Below are positions 58,001 to 64,000 of a stretch of DNA of 64,000 nt, piece after piece. Below the pieces are notes generated by a model. It searched no databases. It was not told the DNA's origin and was given only the letters and a program-made list of their open reading frames with translations. The DNA is from Actinoplanes sandaracinus (GTDB lineage: Bacteria > Actinomycetota > Actinomycetes > Mycobacteriales > Micromonosporaceae), in the NCBI RefSeq assembly GCF_030009775.1, contig NZ_JASCTH010000029.1:63823-127822 (forward strand). Direction: 5' to 3'. Made by a program: the position numbers and the translations under genes. Each line of letters starts with the position of its first letter. Within the stretch, counting starts at the first letter, position 1.

Positions 58001-59997
58001 AGCAGTGGGCGCTGGCGCGCGACGCGATGCTGGAGGCGTTCGCGCCGTCCCGGCACGCCGATCTGCGGGCCCGGCTGGCCGACCACGACAAGGCCCGGGA
58101 GTTCCTGCAGGAGATCCGTGCCGACGCCGGCGGGCAGGAGGAGTGGTTCGCCGCCCAGGACGCCCGGGCCGTGCTCGGCGGCTACGGACTGGACGGTGTC
58201 GTCGAGTTCTGCGCCGACCGGCGGGTGGCCGCCGAGGAGGTACGCCCCGCGGTGGAACGGGCGCTCTTCCGTTCCTGGGCGGACGCGGTGATCCAGTCCG
58301 ACCAGCGGCTGCGGCCGTGGCGGGCCGCGGACCGCGACCGGCTGGCCGCCGAGTTCCGGACGCTGGACATGCGCCTGTCGTCGGCCGCGTCCGCGGACAT
58401 CGCCGAGGCGGTGGCGGCGCGCAGGCCCTCACCGGAGGGCCCGGCGGGCGACCTGATCCGGCGGGAGGCGATGAAGGCGAGCCGGCACCTGCCGGTGCGG
58501 GATCTGATGGGGCAGACGTGGGATTTCGTTCTCGGTCTGCGACCGTGTTTCCTGATGTCGCCGTTGACGGTCAGTCATTCGCTGCCCCCGGACATCCGCT
58601 TCGACGTGGTGATCTTCGACGAGGCGTCGCAGGTCACTCCGGCCGACGCGATCAACTGCGTGTACCGGGGAACCGCGCTGATCACCGCGGGCGACGACCG
58701 GCAACTGCCGCCGACGTCGTTCTTCGACCGGGCGCTCGGCTCGGGCGAGGAACCCGGCACCAATCTGCCGGTCCTCGACTTCGAGTCGGTGCTGGAACTG
58801 GCCAAGGGCTGCGGGGCCTTCCCCAGCCTGGGCTTGAACTGGCACTACCGCAGCCGGCATGAGGCGCTGATCGCGTTCTCGAACCACGCGTTCTACCAGA
58901 GCCGGCTCAGTGTCTTCCCGAGCGCGGCGGCGTCCGGCCCGGACAGCGGGGTGGCCCTGATCCCGGCCGACGGCGTCTACCGGCGCAGCACCAGCAGGGA
59001 CAACCCGGTCGAGGCCGAGCGGGTGGCCGAGCGCATCCTGCACCACTTCGTCAGCCGGCCGGGCCTGTCGCTGGGGGTGGTGACGTTCTCGGTGGCGCAG
59101 GCCGAGGCGATCGACCGGGCGGTGGAGAAGCTCGCGGCCGGGCGGCCGCAGCTGGAACGGATCCTGGACGACGACCGGCTGCACGGCTTCTTCGTGAAGA
59201 GCCTGGAGACGGTCCAGGGCGACGAACGCGACGTGATGATCTTCTCGATCGGGTACGGCTTCGACGAAGCCGGCCGGATCAGCGCGAATTTCGGGGCGCT
59301 GAACCGGCCCAACGGGTGGCGGCGGCTCAACGTCGCGATCACCCGGGCCCGGCACCGGGTGGAGATCGTGACGTCGATCGGGTCACGGGACGTGCCGGAG
59401 ACCGAGAACGAGGGGGTCCGGCTGCTCGCCGGCTATCTCGACTACGCCGAGCGGGGCCCGGCCGCGCTGGAGGCCTTCGGCCCGGACCGGTCGGCCGCGG
59501 AGACGAGTGGACCGTTCGAGGAGTCGGTGCTGGCCACCATCCGGTCCTGGGGCTACACCGCGCACGCGTCGCTGGGTTCGGCGGGCGGCCGGGTCGACAT
59601 CGGCGTGCAGGTCCCCGGCCAGGCGGACGCCGGGTACGCGCTGGGCGTGCGCTGTGACGGCGCCGCCTACGCGGGCTGTTCCGCGGCCCGCGACCGTGAC
59701 CGGCTCAGTGAGCAGGTGCTGACGAACCTGGGCTGGAAGCTGCACCGGATCTGGGCGATCGCCTGGTACCGCGACCGGGAGGGGGAGGAGGCGCGGCTGC
59801 GGTCGGCGCTCGAACTGGCCGCCGGACGGTCCCCGGTCAAGCTGTCCGAGCACGCTCTGCCCGAGCACGGGTCCGGCCACGCACGGTCCGGCCACGCACG
59901 GTCCGGCCGCGCACGGTCCGATCACCCGCTGCCCGGCCATGCGGCCACCGCCCCGGTCGTCAACGCCGCGCGGGCGCCGGATCCTTCCCGGTCCTGA
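55078..59997 (+). CDS. DUF4011 / SF1 helicase / MTES_1575-type nuclease protein (Hhe-like)
   Basis: A 1639-residue protein. The N-terminus (AWRDSLVDLGDTNRLINF) is DUF4011. Walker A GPPGTGKSQTIA has Lys301, the UPF1-like Walker B IFDEASQVTPAD has Asp1181-Glu1182, and motif VI NVAITRAR is at 1418-1425. A C-terminal Vsr/PD-(D/E)xK-type domain spans about 1485-1590, with VDIGV (Asp1507), CDGAAYAG and ARDRDRLSEQVLTNLGWKLH. This order matches the single-gene Hhe system reported as antiviral (DUF4011-helicase-Vsr). From memory the family reads IECDGxxYHSS, while here it reads GVRCDGAAYAG, so the acidic residue is Arg1525 and the nuclease may be inactive. The tail ends in short SGHAR repeats. ATG 55078; no close partner gene. 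Confidence 0.82.
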   Translation: MRDRAEVRAALHAWRDSLVDLGDTNRLINFPTDHPDLVEIVGPEPESVVSLLHRDDDCGLAGAGADPERLAAAGDVLRTEMPDASLDATLRRMSKKARQEYLDRGVSVLHLVLGLLRWRDEENEAFASPVLLLPVELVAPGAGDPPRLRLRDDDTVFNPALAIRLRRLGIEPPAVHPDAALDVGALWSALQSLVSRRRGWHVERSMLLCCLSFHKEAIYRDLLVNEDRIVAHPLVQALATADGRQTGDFRFAPIPAGDIDRLAAPEHIPLVLDADASQRACVAAAVAGHSFVMDGPPGTGKSQTIANMIGCLLHAGRRVLFVSEKAAALDVVHHRLVEAGLNRHVLELHGHKAGRKEVATALAAALDEEPVPATGADDLDRRSPRELREQLSAYAYAMNEVRKPLGRSLHDVLGICARLVDAPAAPVPVITPSSVTPESLRRVREAADRLAAAWRTAVDRATLPWRDVLRREPLDPVLSGAERALAGLARQVRTDPAQTKPFGLDGPDDAGVLARLAAHAGKRPPHVRDDWVTAPGLEPVRQAADALSRDLTAVRAAREAASRQAATPWSTMPLPAELPPVPNLAGLTPEPVDLTRLTAAEADRQAKECAEAADALERHRGVVDRVTARLGLPQAATVTDIGRVASIAELGARVSRPEQFWFGQGTAATVRTGAQVLRRALENLVAAEVRARPFFAEAILTQPVDDLADRFARVHRGWRKLLGAYRRDRRIVAAFVLPTASVRDALARLETVVAWQRARQDLAAAEHAYGPVLGRYWQGPGTDFGAVEQALEVVEAALRQVPASAMPGVAAYLCAATPDPELIRLATAARDAVLGHRPGPYAADRPELVSGPIDGTVAWLRAHAVALAAVAAVVHAYDVATGRTLDFAEVSQLGRLRQDVADAEASLAERAPGYVAAFGDGYRGADTDEAALAAALRWAATARTLLTGAEAPLTPAQATALRNLQPVAGLARLAEQWALARDAMLEAFAPSRHADLRARLADHDKAREFLQEIRADAGGQEEWFAAQDARAVLGGYGLDGVVEFCADRRVAAEEVRPAVERALFRSWADAVIQSDQRLRPWRAADRDRLAAEFRTLDMRLSSAASADIAEAVAARRPSPEGPAGDLIRREAMKASRHLPVRDLMGQTWDFVLGLRPCFLMSPLTVSHSLPPDIRFDVVIFDEASQVTPADAINCVYRGTALITAGDDRQLPPTSFFDRALGSGEEPGTNLPVLDFESVLELAKGCGAFPSLGLNWHYRSRHEALIAFSNHAFYQSRLSVFPSAAASGPDSGVALIPADGVYRRSTSRDNPVEAERVAERILHHFVSRPGLSLGVVTFSVAQAEAIDRAVEKLAAGRPQLERILDDDRLHGFFVKSLETVQGDERDVMIFSIGYGFDEAGRISANFGALNRPNGWRRLNVAITRARHRVEIVTSIGSRDVPETENEGVRLLAGYLDYAERGPAALEAFGPDRSAAETSGPFEESVLATIRSWGYTAHASLGSAGGRVDIGVQVPGQADAGYALGVRCDGAAYAGCSAARDRDRLSEQVLTNLGWKLHRIWAIAWYRDREGEEARLRSALELAAGRSPVKLSEHALPEHGSGHARSGHARSGRARSDHPLPGHAATAPVVNAARAPDPSRS
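59870..59914 (+). repeat. Three 15-bp tandem repeats in the helicase tail
   Basis: Unit GGTCCGGCCACGCAC occurs at 59870, 59885 and, with one change, at 59900. It encodes SGHAR, SGHAR, SGRAR. Recent tandem growth in a disordered tail. Confidence 0.8.
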
Positions 59998-60296
59998 CGC
60001 CGGCTCATCGCGCGCCGGCCCGGGCGGGACCGGGCCGGCAGGGCGCAGAGCCGGGCCGAGGCGGCGACGCCCGGCCCCAGCGGAGCCGTCGACCGTCAGG
60101 GCGAGCGGGTGACGGTGCGGCACCGTCCCGACTCGTAGACCTTCCGCGAGAACACCGCCCGTCACTCCTGCACACTGAGACGACCGGCGGCAGAATATCC
60201 GGCCCTATCACCCCAAAGCGGTATATATCAATACCGAACGTCATACACCGGATATCCCTCTATCGTGACGAGAAGCCACGGAACCGGGAGGTCTGC
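59998..60296. promoter_or_regulatory. Intergenic region with promoter of the CpsD-like gene
   Basis: 299 bases without a gene. The first part is very GC-rich. From about 60195 it turns AT-rich and contains CGGTAT-N6-ATACCG (60218-60235), a possible operator or promoter core, and GGGAGG at 60286-60291, the ribosome binding site. Confidence 0.5.
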
Positions 60297-61631
60297 GTGG
60301 GCCTACGCGATTATCTCCGGGTCGCCACGAGGCATTGGATGCTGCTGGTGACCTCGGTTCTTATCGCGCTGGCCGTAGCCGCGGTGGTGAACATCCGGAC
60401 CACCCCGGTGTACGCCGCCCGTGTCACGTTCTTCTTCACCACACCGATGACCGGGGCCGCCGAGCTCTACCCGGCTAGCATGTTCTCCGCGGGACGGCTC
60501 GCCACGTACGCCGCCCTGCTGACCAACGAGGAGATCGCCGGCCCGCTCGCGGCCGTGCCGGGCGTGAACCTGACGCCCGTGGAGATCGCCGAGCGGATCA
60601 CCACCGAGCACATCGCCGAAACGGTCCTGATGGAGGTCACCGTCAAGGATCAGTCCCGAGACCGCGCCATGCTGATCGCCCGGGCCCTCTCGGTCAAGTT
60701 CAAGGACACCGTGGAGGCGCTGGAGTACCAGCCCGGCGTCGGCTCGGCGACCCGGGTCGAGGTCGTCGACGGGCCGTTCCTGGAGAAGGACCCGGTCTCC
60801 CCGCGGACACTCGACAACTTCATCTTCGCCATCATGGTCGGCCTGATCGTCGGGGCCACCTCGGCCATGGTCCGTGAGACCTCCGATCACACCGTGCGCA
60901 GCGCGGACGCCTTGCAGTCACTGGCTTGCGCTCCGGTGCTGGCCCGGGTTCCCGAGGATGACGACGCACCCTCCTCGCCGGGCCCGTTCGTCTCGGCCGG
61001 CACCGCCGCCCGCACCGAGGCCCTGCGCCAGGTCCGTACCCTGTTGCAGTCCGCCGCCGCCGCGACCTCGCTCAAGACGCTCGCGGTGACCAGCGCGGTG
61101 CCGCGCGAGGGCCGCTCGGCGACGGTGTGCAGCCTCGCGCTGCTCTTCGCCGAGACCGGGCAGCGGGTGCTGGTCGTCGACGCGGAACTGCGCCGTCCTC
61201 GCCTGGCCCGGTTCCTCGGCCTGGACGACACCAGCGGGCTGAGCGCCGTCCTCGGCGGCACGGCGACGCTGGACCAGGCGATCCAGCCGTGGGGTGTCGG
61301 TCTCTGGCTGCTGGCCGGCGGGCATCCGCCCCTCAACCCCAGCGAATTGCTCAGCTCGACGCGGATGACCGAGATGGTGGACGAGGTCCGCCGCCGCTAC
61401 GACGTCGTCATCTTCGATTGCCCGCCGCTGCTGTCGGTGACCGACGGCGAGGTGGTAGCCGCCCGAGCCGATGGCACACTGCTGGTGGTGCGGGCACACC
61501 GGACCACGGCCGCCCAGGTGACCGCCGCGGTCCAGGCCCTGCACGCGGTCAACGCATCGCTGCTCGGTTGTGTGCTGAACATGGTGCCGGGCAAGGACGC
61601 GGCACCGATCTTCGACGACTACAACTCCTAG
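60297..61631 (+). CDS. Wzz/CpsD-like polysaccharide chain-length and BY-kinase protein
   Basis: A 444-residue membrane protein. One TM lies at about 14-32, then an external Wzz-like domain, and a second TM at about 177-198. A cytoplasmic CpsD/ParA-like ATPase follows, with VTSAVPREGRSAT near 262-276, Walker A' VLVVDAELRRPRL and Walker B DVVIFDCPPLL. In bacterial tyrosine kinases the Walker A is GEGKS; here it reads REGRS, with Arg273 for Lys. The C-terminus (FDDYNS) has one Tyr and no Tyr cluster. It may regulate without kinase activity. GTG 60297 lies 5 bases after GGGAGG. No polysaccharide genes adjoin it. Confidence 0.83.
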   Translation: MGLRDYLRVATRHWMLLVTSVLIALAVAAVVNIRTTPVYAARVTFFFTTPMTGAAELYPASMFSAGRLATYAALLTNEEIAGPLAAVPGVNLTPVEIAERITTEHIAETVLMEVTVKDQSRDRAMLIARALSVKFKDTVEALEYQPGVGSATRVEVVDGPFLEKDPVSPRTLDNFIFAIMVGLIVGATSAMVRETSDHTVRSADALQSLACAPVLARVPEDDDAPSSPGPFVSAGTAARTEALRQVRTLLQSAAAATSLKTLAVTSAVPREGRSATVCSLALLFAETGQRVLVVDAELRRPRLARFLGLDDTSGLSAVLGGTATLDQAIQPWGVGLWLLAGGHPPLNPSELLSSTRMTEMVDEVRRRYDVVIFDCPPLLSVTDGEVVAARADGTLLVVRAHRTTAAQVTAAVQALHAVNASLLGCVLNMVPGKDAAPIFDDYNS

Positions 61632-61717
61632 GCGCTGCCGAGCCGCCCGAGATGGCGCGAGCCGAAACGCTGGTGGGACACATGATGCCCGGCCCCGAAG
61701 GATCTACGCCCCGTACG

Positions 61718-62680
61718 TCAGCCGGCGACCGGCTCTCCTGGGCGTGGCCCGCTGACAGAGCCGGCCGCGTACTCGGAGAAGATCTCGCCGAGGATGCGCA
61801 GCGCGTTCGCGAAGTCCTCCGCGTCTTCGGGATCCTCGTAGGTGTAGGAGCAGGTGGCGAGCGTCTTCCAGAGGGCCCAGCCACGTCCGCGCGCCCAGGT
61901 CGCGTCATCCACCGACAGCCGTTCGCGGAACGCCTGCCGGCCGTCGGCGGTCAGCAGCGTCCACGCGACCGCCAGATCGCAGGCCGGGTCGCCGACGCCG
62001 CAGGTCCCGAAGTCGATGACGGCCGCCAGCCGCCCGTCCTCGAGCAGAAGGTTCCCCTCGGCGACGTCACCGTGGAACCAGCGGTCCACACCGTCCCAGC
62101 GGGCGTCGAGCGCGCCCGCCCAGATCTCGCCCACCAGTTCGGCGTCGACCCGGCCGCCCAGCTCCGCGAGCGCGCGCCGGACCTCCTTGTCGTAGGTGCG
62201 CAGCGTGCCGCCGCGGAACCAGTTGTGCGGACCCGGCCGTGGACCGCCGGTGGCGTCGACGCTGTGCAGGGCCGCCAGGAACCCGGCCAGGTCGAGCGCG
62301 AATCGCACCGGGTCGGCGATGCGGTCCCTGCGCGCGGGCTCGCCGTCGAGCCATCGGTAGATCGACCACGCGAAGGGATAGCCCGCGCCCGGCTCGCCTT
62401 TCGCCAGCGGGGTGGGGATGGGCAGCGGCAGCCGGGCGGCGAGGGCGGGCAGCCACCGATGTTCCTTGTCGACCGCCAAGGCATACTCGGGCGCGCTGGG
62501 CAGACGCGCCAGCTTCGCGGGACCGAGGTGGAAGGTCCAGTTGTCCCAGCCACCGTCGGCCACTGGCGTCACCGGGAGTCCGGCCATCTGCGGAAACTGG
62601 CCGGCGACGAGCCGGCGCACCTGTTCCGCGTCGACGGCGACGCGCTGCGGCAGCGGACCGAGATCCGGAACATCACTCAC
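61718..62680 (-). CDS. Aminoglycoside phosphotransferase-family kinase
   Basis: A 320-residue soluble kinase of the APH/choline-kinase fold. WFHGDVAEGNLLL near 201-213 is the catalytic loop (His-Gly-Asp...Asn), and AVIDFGTCGVGDPACDLA near 221-238 carries the metal-binding Asp. The N-lobe shows GGWDNWTFHLG. Members phosphorylate aminoglycosides, macrolides or small metabolites; the substrate cannot be told. It diverges from a MocR-type regulator with 61 bases between the starts, so it is the likely target of that regulator. Confidence 0.87.
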   Translation of the reverse strand: MSDVPDLGPLPQRVAVDAEQVRRLVAGQFPQMAGLPVTPVADGGWDNWTFHLGPAKLARLPSAPEYALAVDKEHRWLPALAARLPLPIPTPLAKGEPGAGYPFAWSIYRWLDGEPARRDRIADPVRFALDLAGFLAALHSVDATGGPRPGPHNWFRGGTLRTYDKEVRRALAELGGRVDAELVGEIWAGALDARWDGVDRWFHGDVAEGNLLLEDGRLAAVIDFGTCGVGDPACDLAVAWTLLTADGRQAFRERLSVDDATWARGRGWALWKTLATCSYTYEDPEDAEDFANALRILGEIFSEYAAGSVSGPRPGEPVAG

Positions 62681-62729
62681 TGAGCCGTTCTCCTCTGACC
62701 ATCGAAGTCGACGCGCGAAGGAAGGCTAT

Positions 62730-62752
62730 ATTGGTTCGCTGATGGAGCCAAT
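62730..62752. promoter_or_regulatory. Palindrome over the MocR start codon
   Basis: ATTGGTTC-N7-GAGCCAAT (one mismatch) covers the MocR ATG (62742). TATATT at 62727-62732 overlaps its left arm and could be a -10. A site here could autorepress mocR and control the divergent kinase gene. Confidence 0.5.
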
Positions 62753-64000
62753 CGGTTTGGTGGAGCGTCTCGGCCGCTGGTCGTCCGGGCGCGGCGCGCT
62801 GTACCTGCTGCTCGCCGCGCGGATCCGGACGCTGATCGACGAGGGGGAACTGCCACCCGGCACGCTGCTGCCACCGGACCGTGCACTGGCGTCCGCCCTG
62901 GTGGTGGGCCGCACCACGGTGGTGGCGGCCTACGACCTGCTGGCCGGTGAGGGCCGGATCGTGCGACGGCAGGGGAGTGGGACCCGCGTCGCCGGCCCGG
63001 CGTCGCCGGCGCGCCCGACCACGGAGGCGCCCGGCTTCCTGCACCTGCTCGAACCACGCGACGGTGTGATCATGCTGGCCTGTGCCGCTCCGGACGCGCC
63101 TCCACCGGAGCTGATCGAGGCGTACACCGGCATCCTGCCCGGCCTGGCCGGTCTGTCCGGCGACCTCGGTTACCACCCGATGGGCCACCTCGGGCTGCGC
63201 CGCGCGATCGCCGACCGTTACGCCGCGCGCGGCCTGCCCACCGGCCCCGATCAGATCCTGGTCACCTCCGGCGGCCAGCAGGCCCTGACCCTGTTGGCCA
63301 GAGCCCTGATCCGGCCCGGCGATCGGGTCCTGGTGCAGGCGCCGACCTATTTCGGCGCGCTGGAGGTGTTCCGCGAGGAGGCCGCCGTGCTGCGCACCCT
63401 CCCGGTCGGCCTGAGCGGCTTCGCCGCCGCGCTGGCCACCCACCGGCCCGCCCTGGCGTACGCGATGAGCGCCTTCCACAACCCCACCGGGACGGTGCTG
63501 CCCGAACCGGAGCGCCGGCGGCTCGCGCGGGCGGCCGCCGACGCCGGCGTGCCCCTGATCGACGACGAGGTGCTCGCCGAACTGGGCTTCCCCGGTGAGC
63601 CGGCGCCGCCCCCGCTGGCCCAGTACCACGACCAGGTGATCACGATCGGATCGCTGAGCAAGGTGATCTGGGGTGGTCTGCGAGTCGGCTGGCTGCGCGC
63701 GCCCGCGCCGTTCATCGCCCGCCTGGCCCGGATGCGCACGGTGCTGGACCTCGGTGGCGACATCCCCGCCCAGCTCGCCGCCGCCCACCTGCTGCCCCGG
63801 CTGGACCGGTCGCTGGCCCGCACGGCGCGGCAGCGACGCGAGCGCCACGACCACCTGCGTGCCGAACTGGACCGCCACCTGCCGGCCTGGCACGTTCCGG
63901 CCGTGCCCGGCGGCCAGACCCTGTGGGTGCGCCTGCCGCACGGCGACGGCCAGTCGTTCGCCCAGCGGACGCTGCGCCACGGTGTCGCCGTGCTGCCCGG
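62742..64000 (+). CDS. MocR/PdxR-type GntR regulator with aminotransferase domain, 3' end cut
   Basis: A partial gene, at least 419 residues, open at the right edge. The N-terminal GntR winged helix (about 18-85) shows LLLAARIRTLIDEGELPPGT and VVGRTTVVAAYDLLAGEG. A short linker leads to a fold-type I aminotransferase domain with HNPTGTVLP, IDDEVLAELGF and the PLP lysine Lys307 in IGSLSKVIWGGLRVGW. Such regulators sense PLP or amino compounds. Start ATG 62742 lies in a palindrome. It diverges from the kinase gene at 62680, its probable target. Confidence 0.9.
   Translation, partial: MEPIGLVERLGRWSSGRGALYLLLAARIRTLIDEGELPPGTLLPPDRALASALVVGRTTVVAAYDLLAGEGRIVRRQGSGTRVAGPASPARPTTEAPGFLHLLEPRDGVIMLACAAPDAPPPELIEAYTGILPGLAGLSGDLGYHPMGHLGLRRAIADRYAARGLPTGPDQILVTSGGQQALTLLARALIRPGDRVLVQAPTYFGALEVFREEAAVLRTLPVGLSGFAAALATHRPALAYAMSAFHNPTGTVLPEPERRRLARAAADAGVPLIDDEVLAELGFPGEPAPPPLAQYHDQVITIGSLSKVIWGGLRVGWLRAPAPFIARLARMRTVLDLGGDIPAQLAAAHLLPRLDRSLARTARQRRERHDHLRAELDRHLPAWHVPAVPGGQTLWVRLPHGDGQSFAQRTLRHGVAVLP

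Noticed and set aside
59870..59914. Possible CRISPR or satellite array
   Set aside because: Only three 15-bp units, in frame with the helicase and without spacers.

Overview
The window is high-GC actinobacterial DNA. GTG and TTG starts, tight ATGA/GTGA gene overlaps, strong third-position GC, an orphan CheW and a large NRPS point to a filamentous, possibly motile actinomycete such as a member of the Micromonosporaceae (Actinoplanes-like). The taxonomy is an inference from gene content. No rRNA, tRNA or CRISPR array was seen.

Layout. 1-12068: the right end of a nonribosomal peptide synthetase cluster. It holds the 3' tail of one synthetase, a three-module C-A-T synthetase ending in a thioester reductase, and an MFS exporter, all joined by ATGA overlaps. 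12246-13900: an alpha/beta hydrolase and a broken FAD monooxygenase. 14138-25617: the most unusual part. A HExxH-type peptide hydroxylase homologue diverges from a 71-aa FxsA-like precursor and a large FxsT-like NTPase/TPR protein. These are followed by an unknown protein and a cation/proton antiporter. Convergent to them is a tightly coupled operon of a two-TM membrane protein and two P-loop ATPases. No radical SAM enzyme, the usual partner of such peptides, is present here.

25618-30958: degraded DNA (a transposase relic and a cutinase gene with an in-frame stop), then two secreted proteins, one a NucA/NucB-type DNase, that share a duplicated upstream region. Between them lies a membrane-anchored HTH-like protein. 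31445-44394: a candidate organosulfur-salvage locus. One strand carries an Opp/Dpp-type ABC transporter plus four luciferase-like flavin monooxygenases. The convergent strand carries a polar amino-acid (cystine-type) ABC importer and a GNAT acetyltransferase. The set resembles the Bacillus ytmI/tcy/ytnJ operon.

44395-54917: single genes and small units. These are a reductase relic, CheW, a secreted protein, a membrane protein, a NarL-type two-component pair, two luciferase-like enzymes (one fused to an FAD oxidoreductase) divergent from a MarR regulator with a clear double operator, two hypothetical proteins, a hydrolase and a methyltransferase. 55078-59997: a DUF4011/SF1-helicase/MTES_1575-nuclease protein resembling the Hhe defence architecture, with altered nuclease residues. 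60297-64000: a Wzz/CpsD-like protein with an altered Walker A, an aminoglycoside-phosphotransferase-family kinase, and a divergent MocR-type regulator cut by the window edge.

How the genes work together. The synthetase likely makes a peptide aldehyde or alcohol carrying Thr, an aliphatic residue and a possibly aromatic residue, exported by the MFS protein. The flavin enzymes and the two ABC importers look like import and C-S cleavage of organosulfur compounds. The 14-25 kb block looks like a peptide-modification and signalling island whose function cannot be read from sequence alone.
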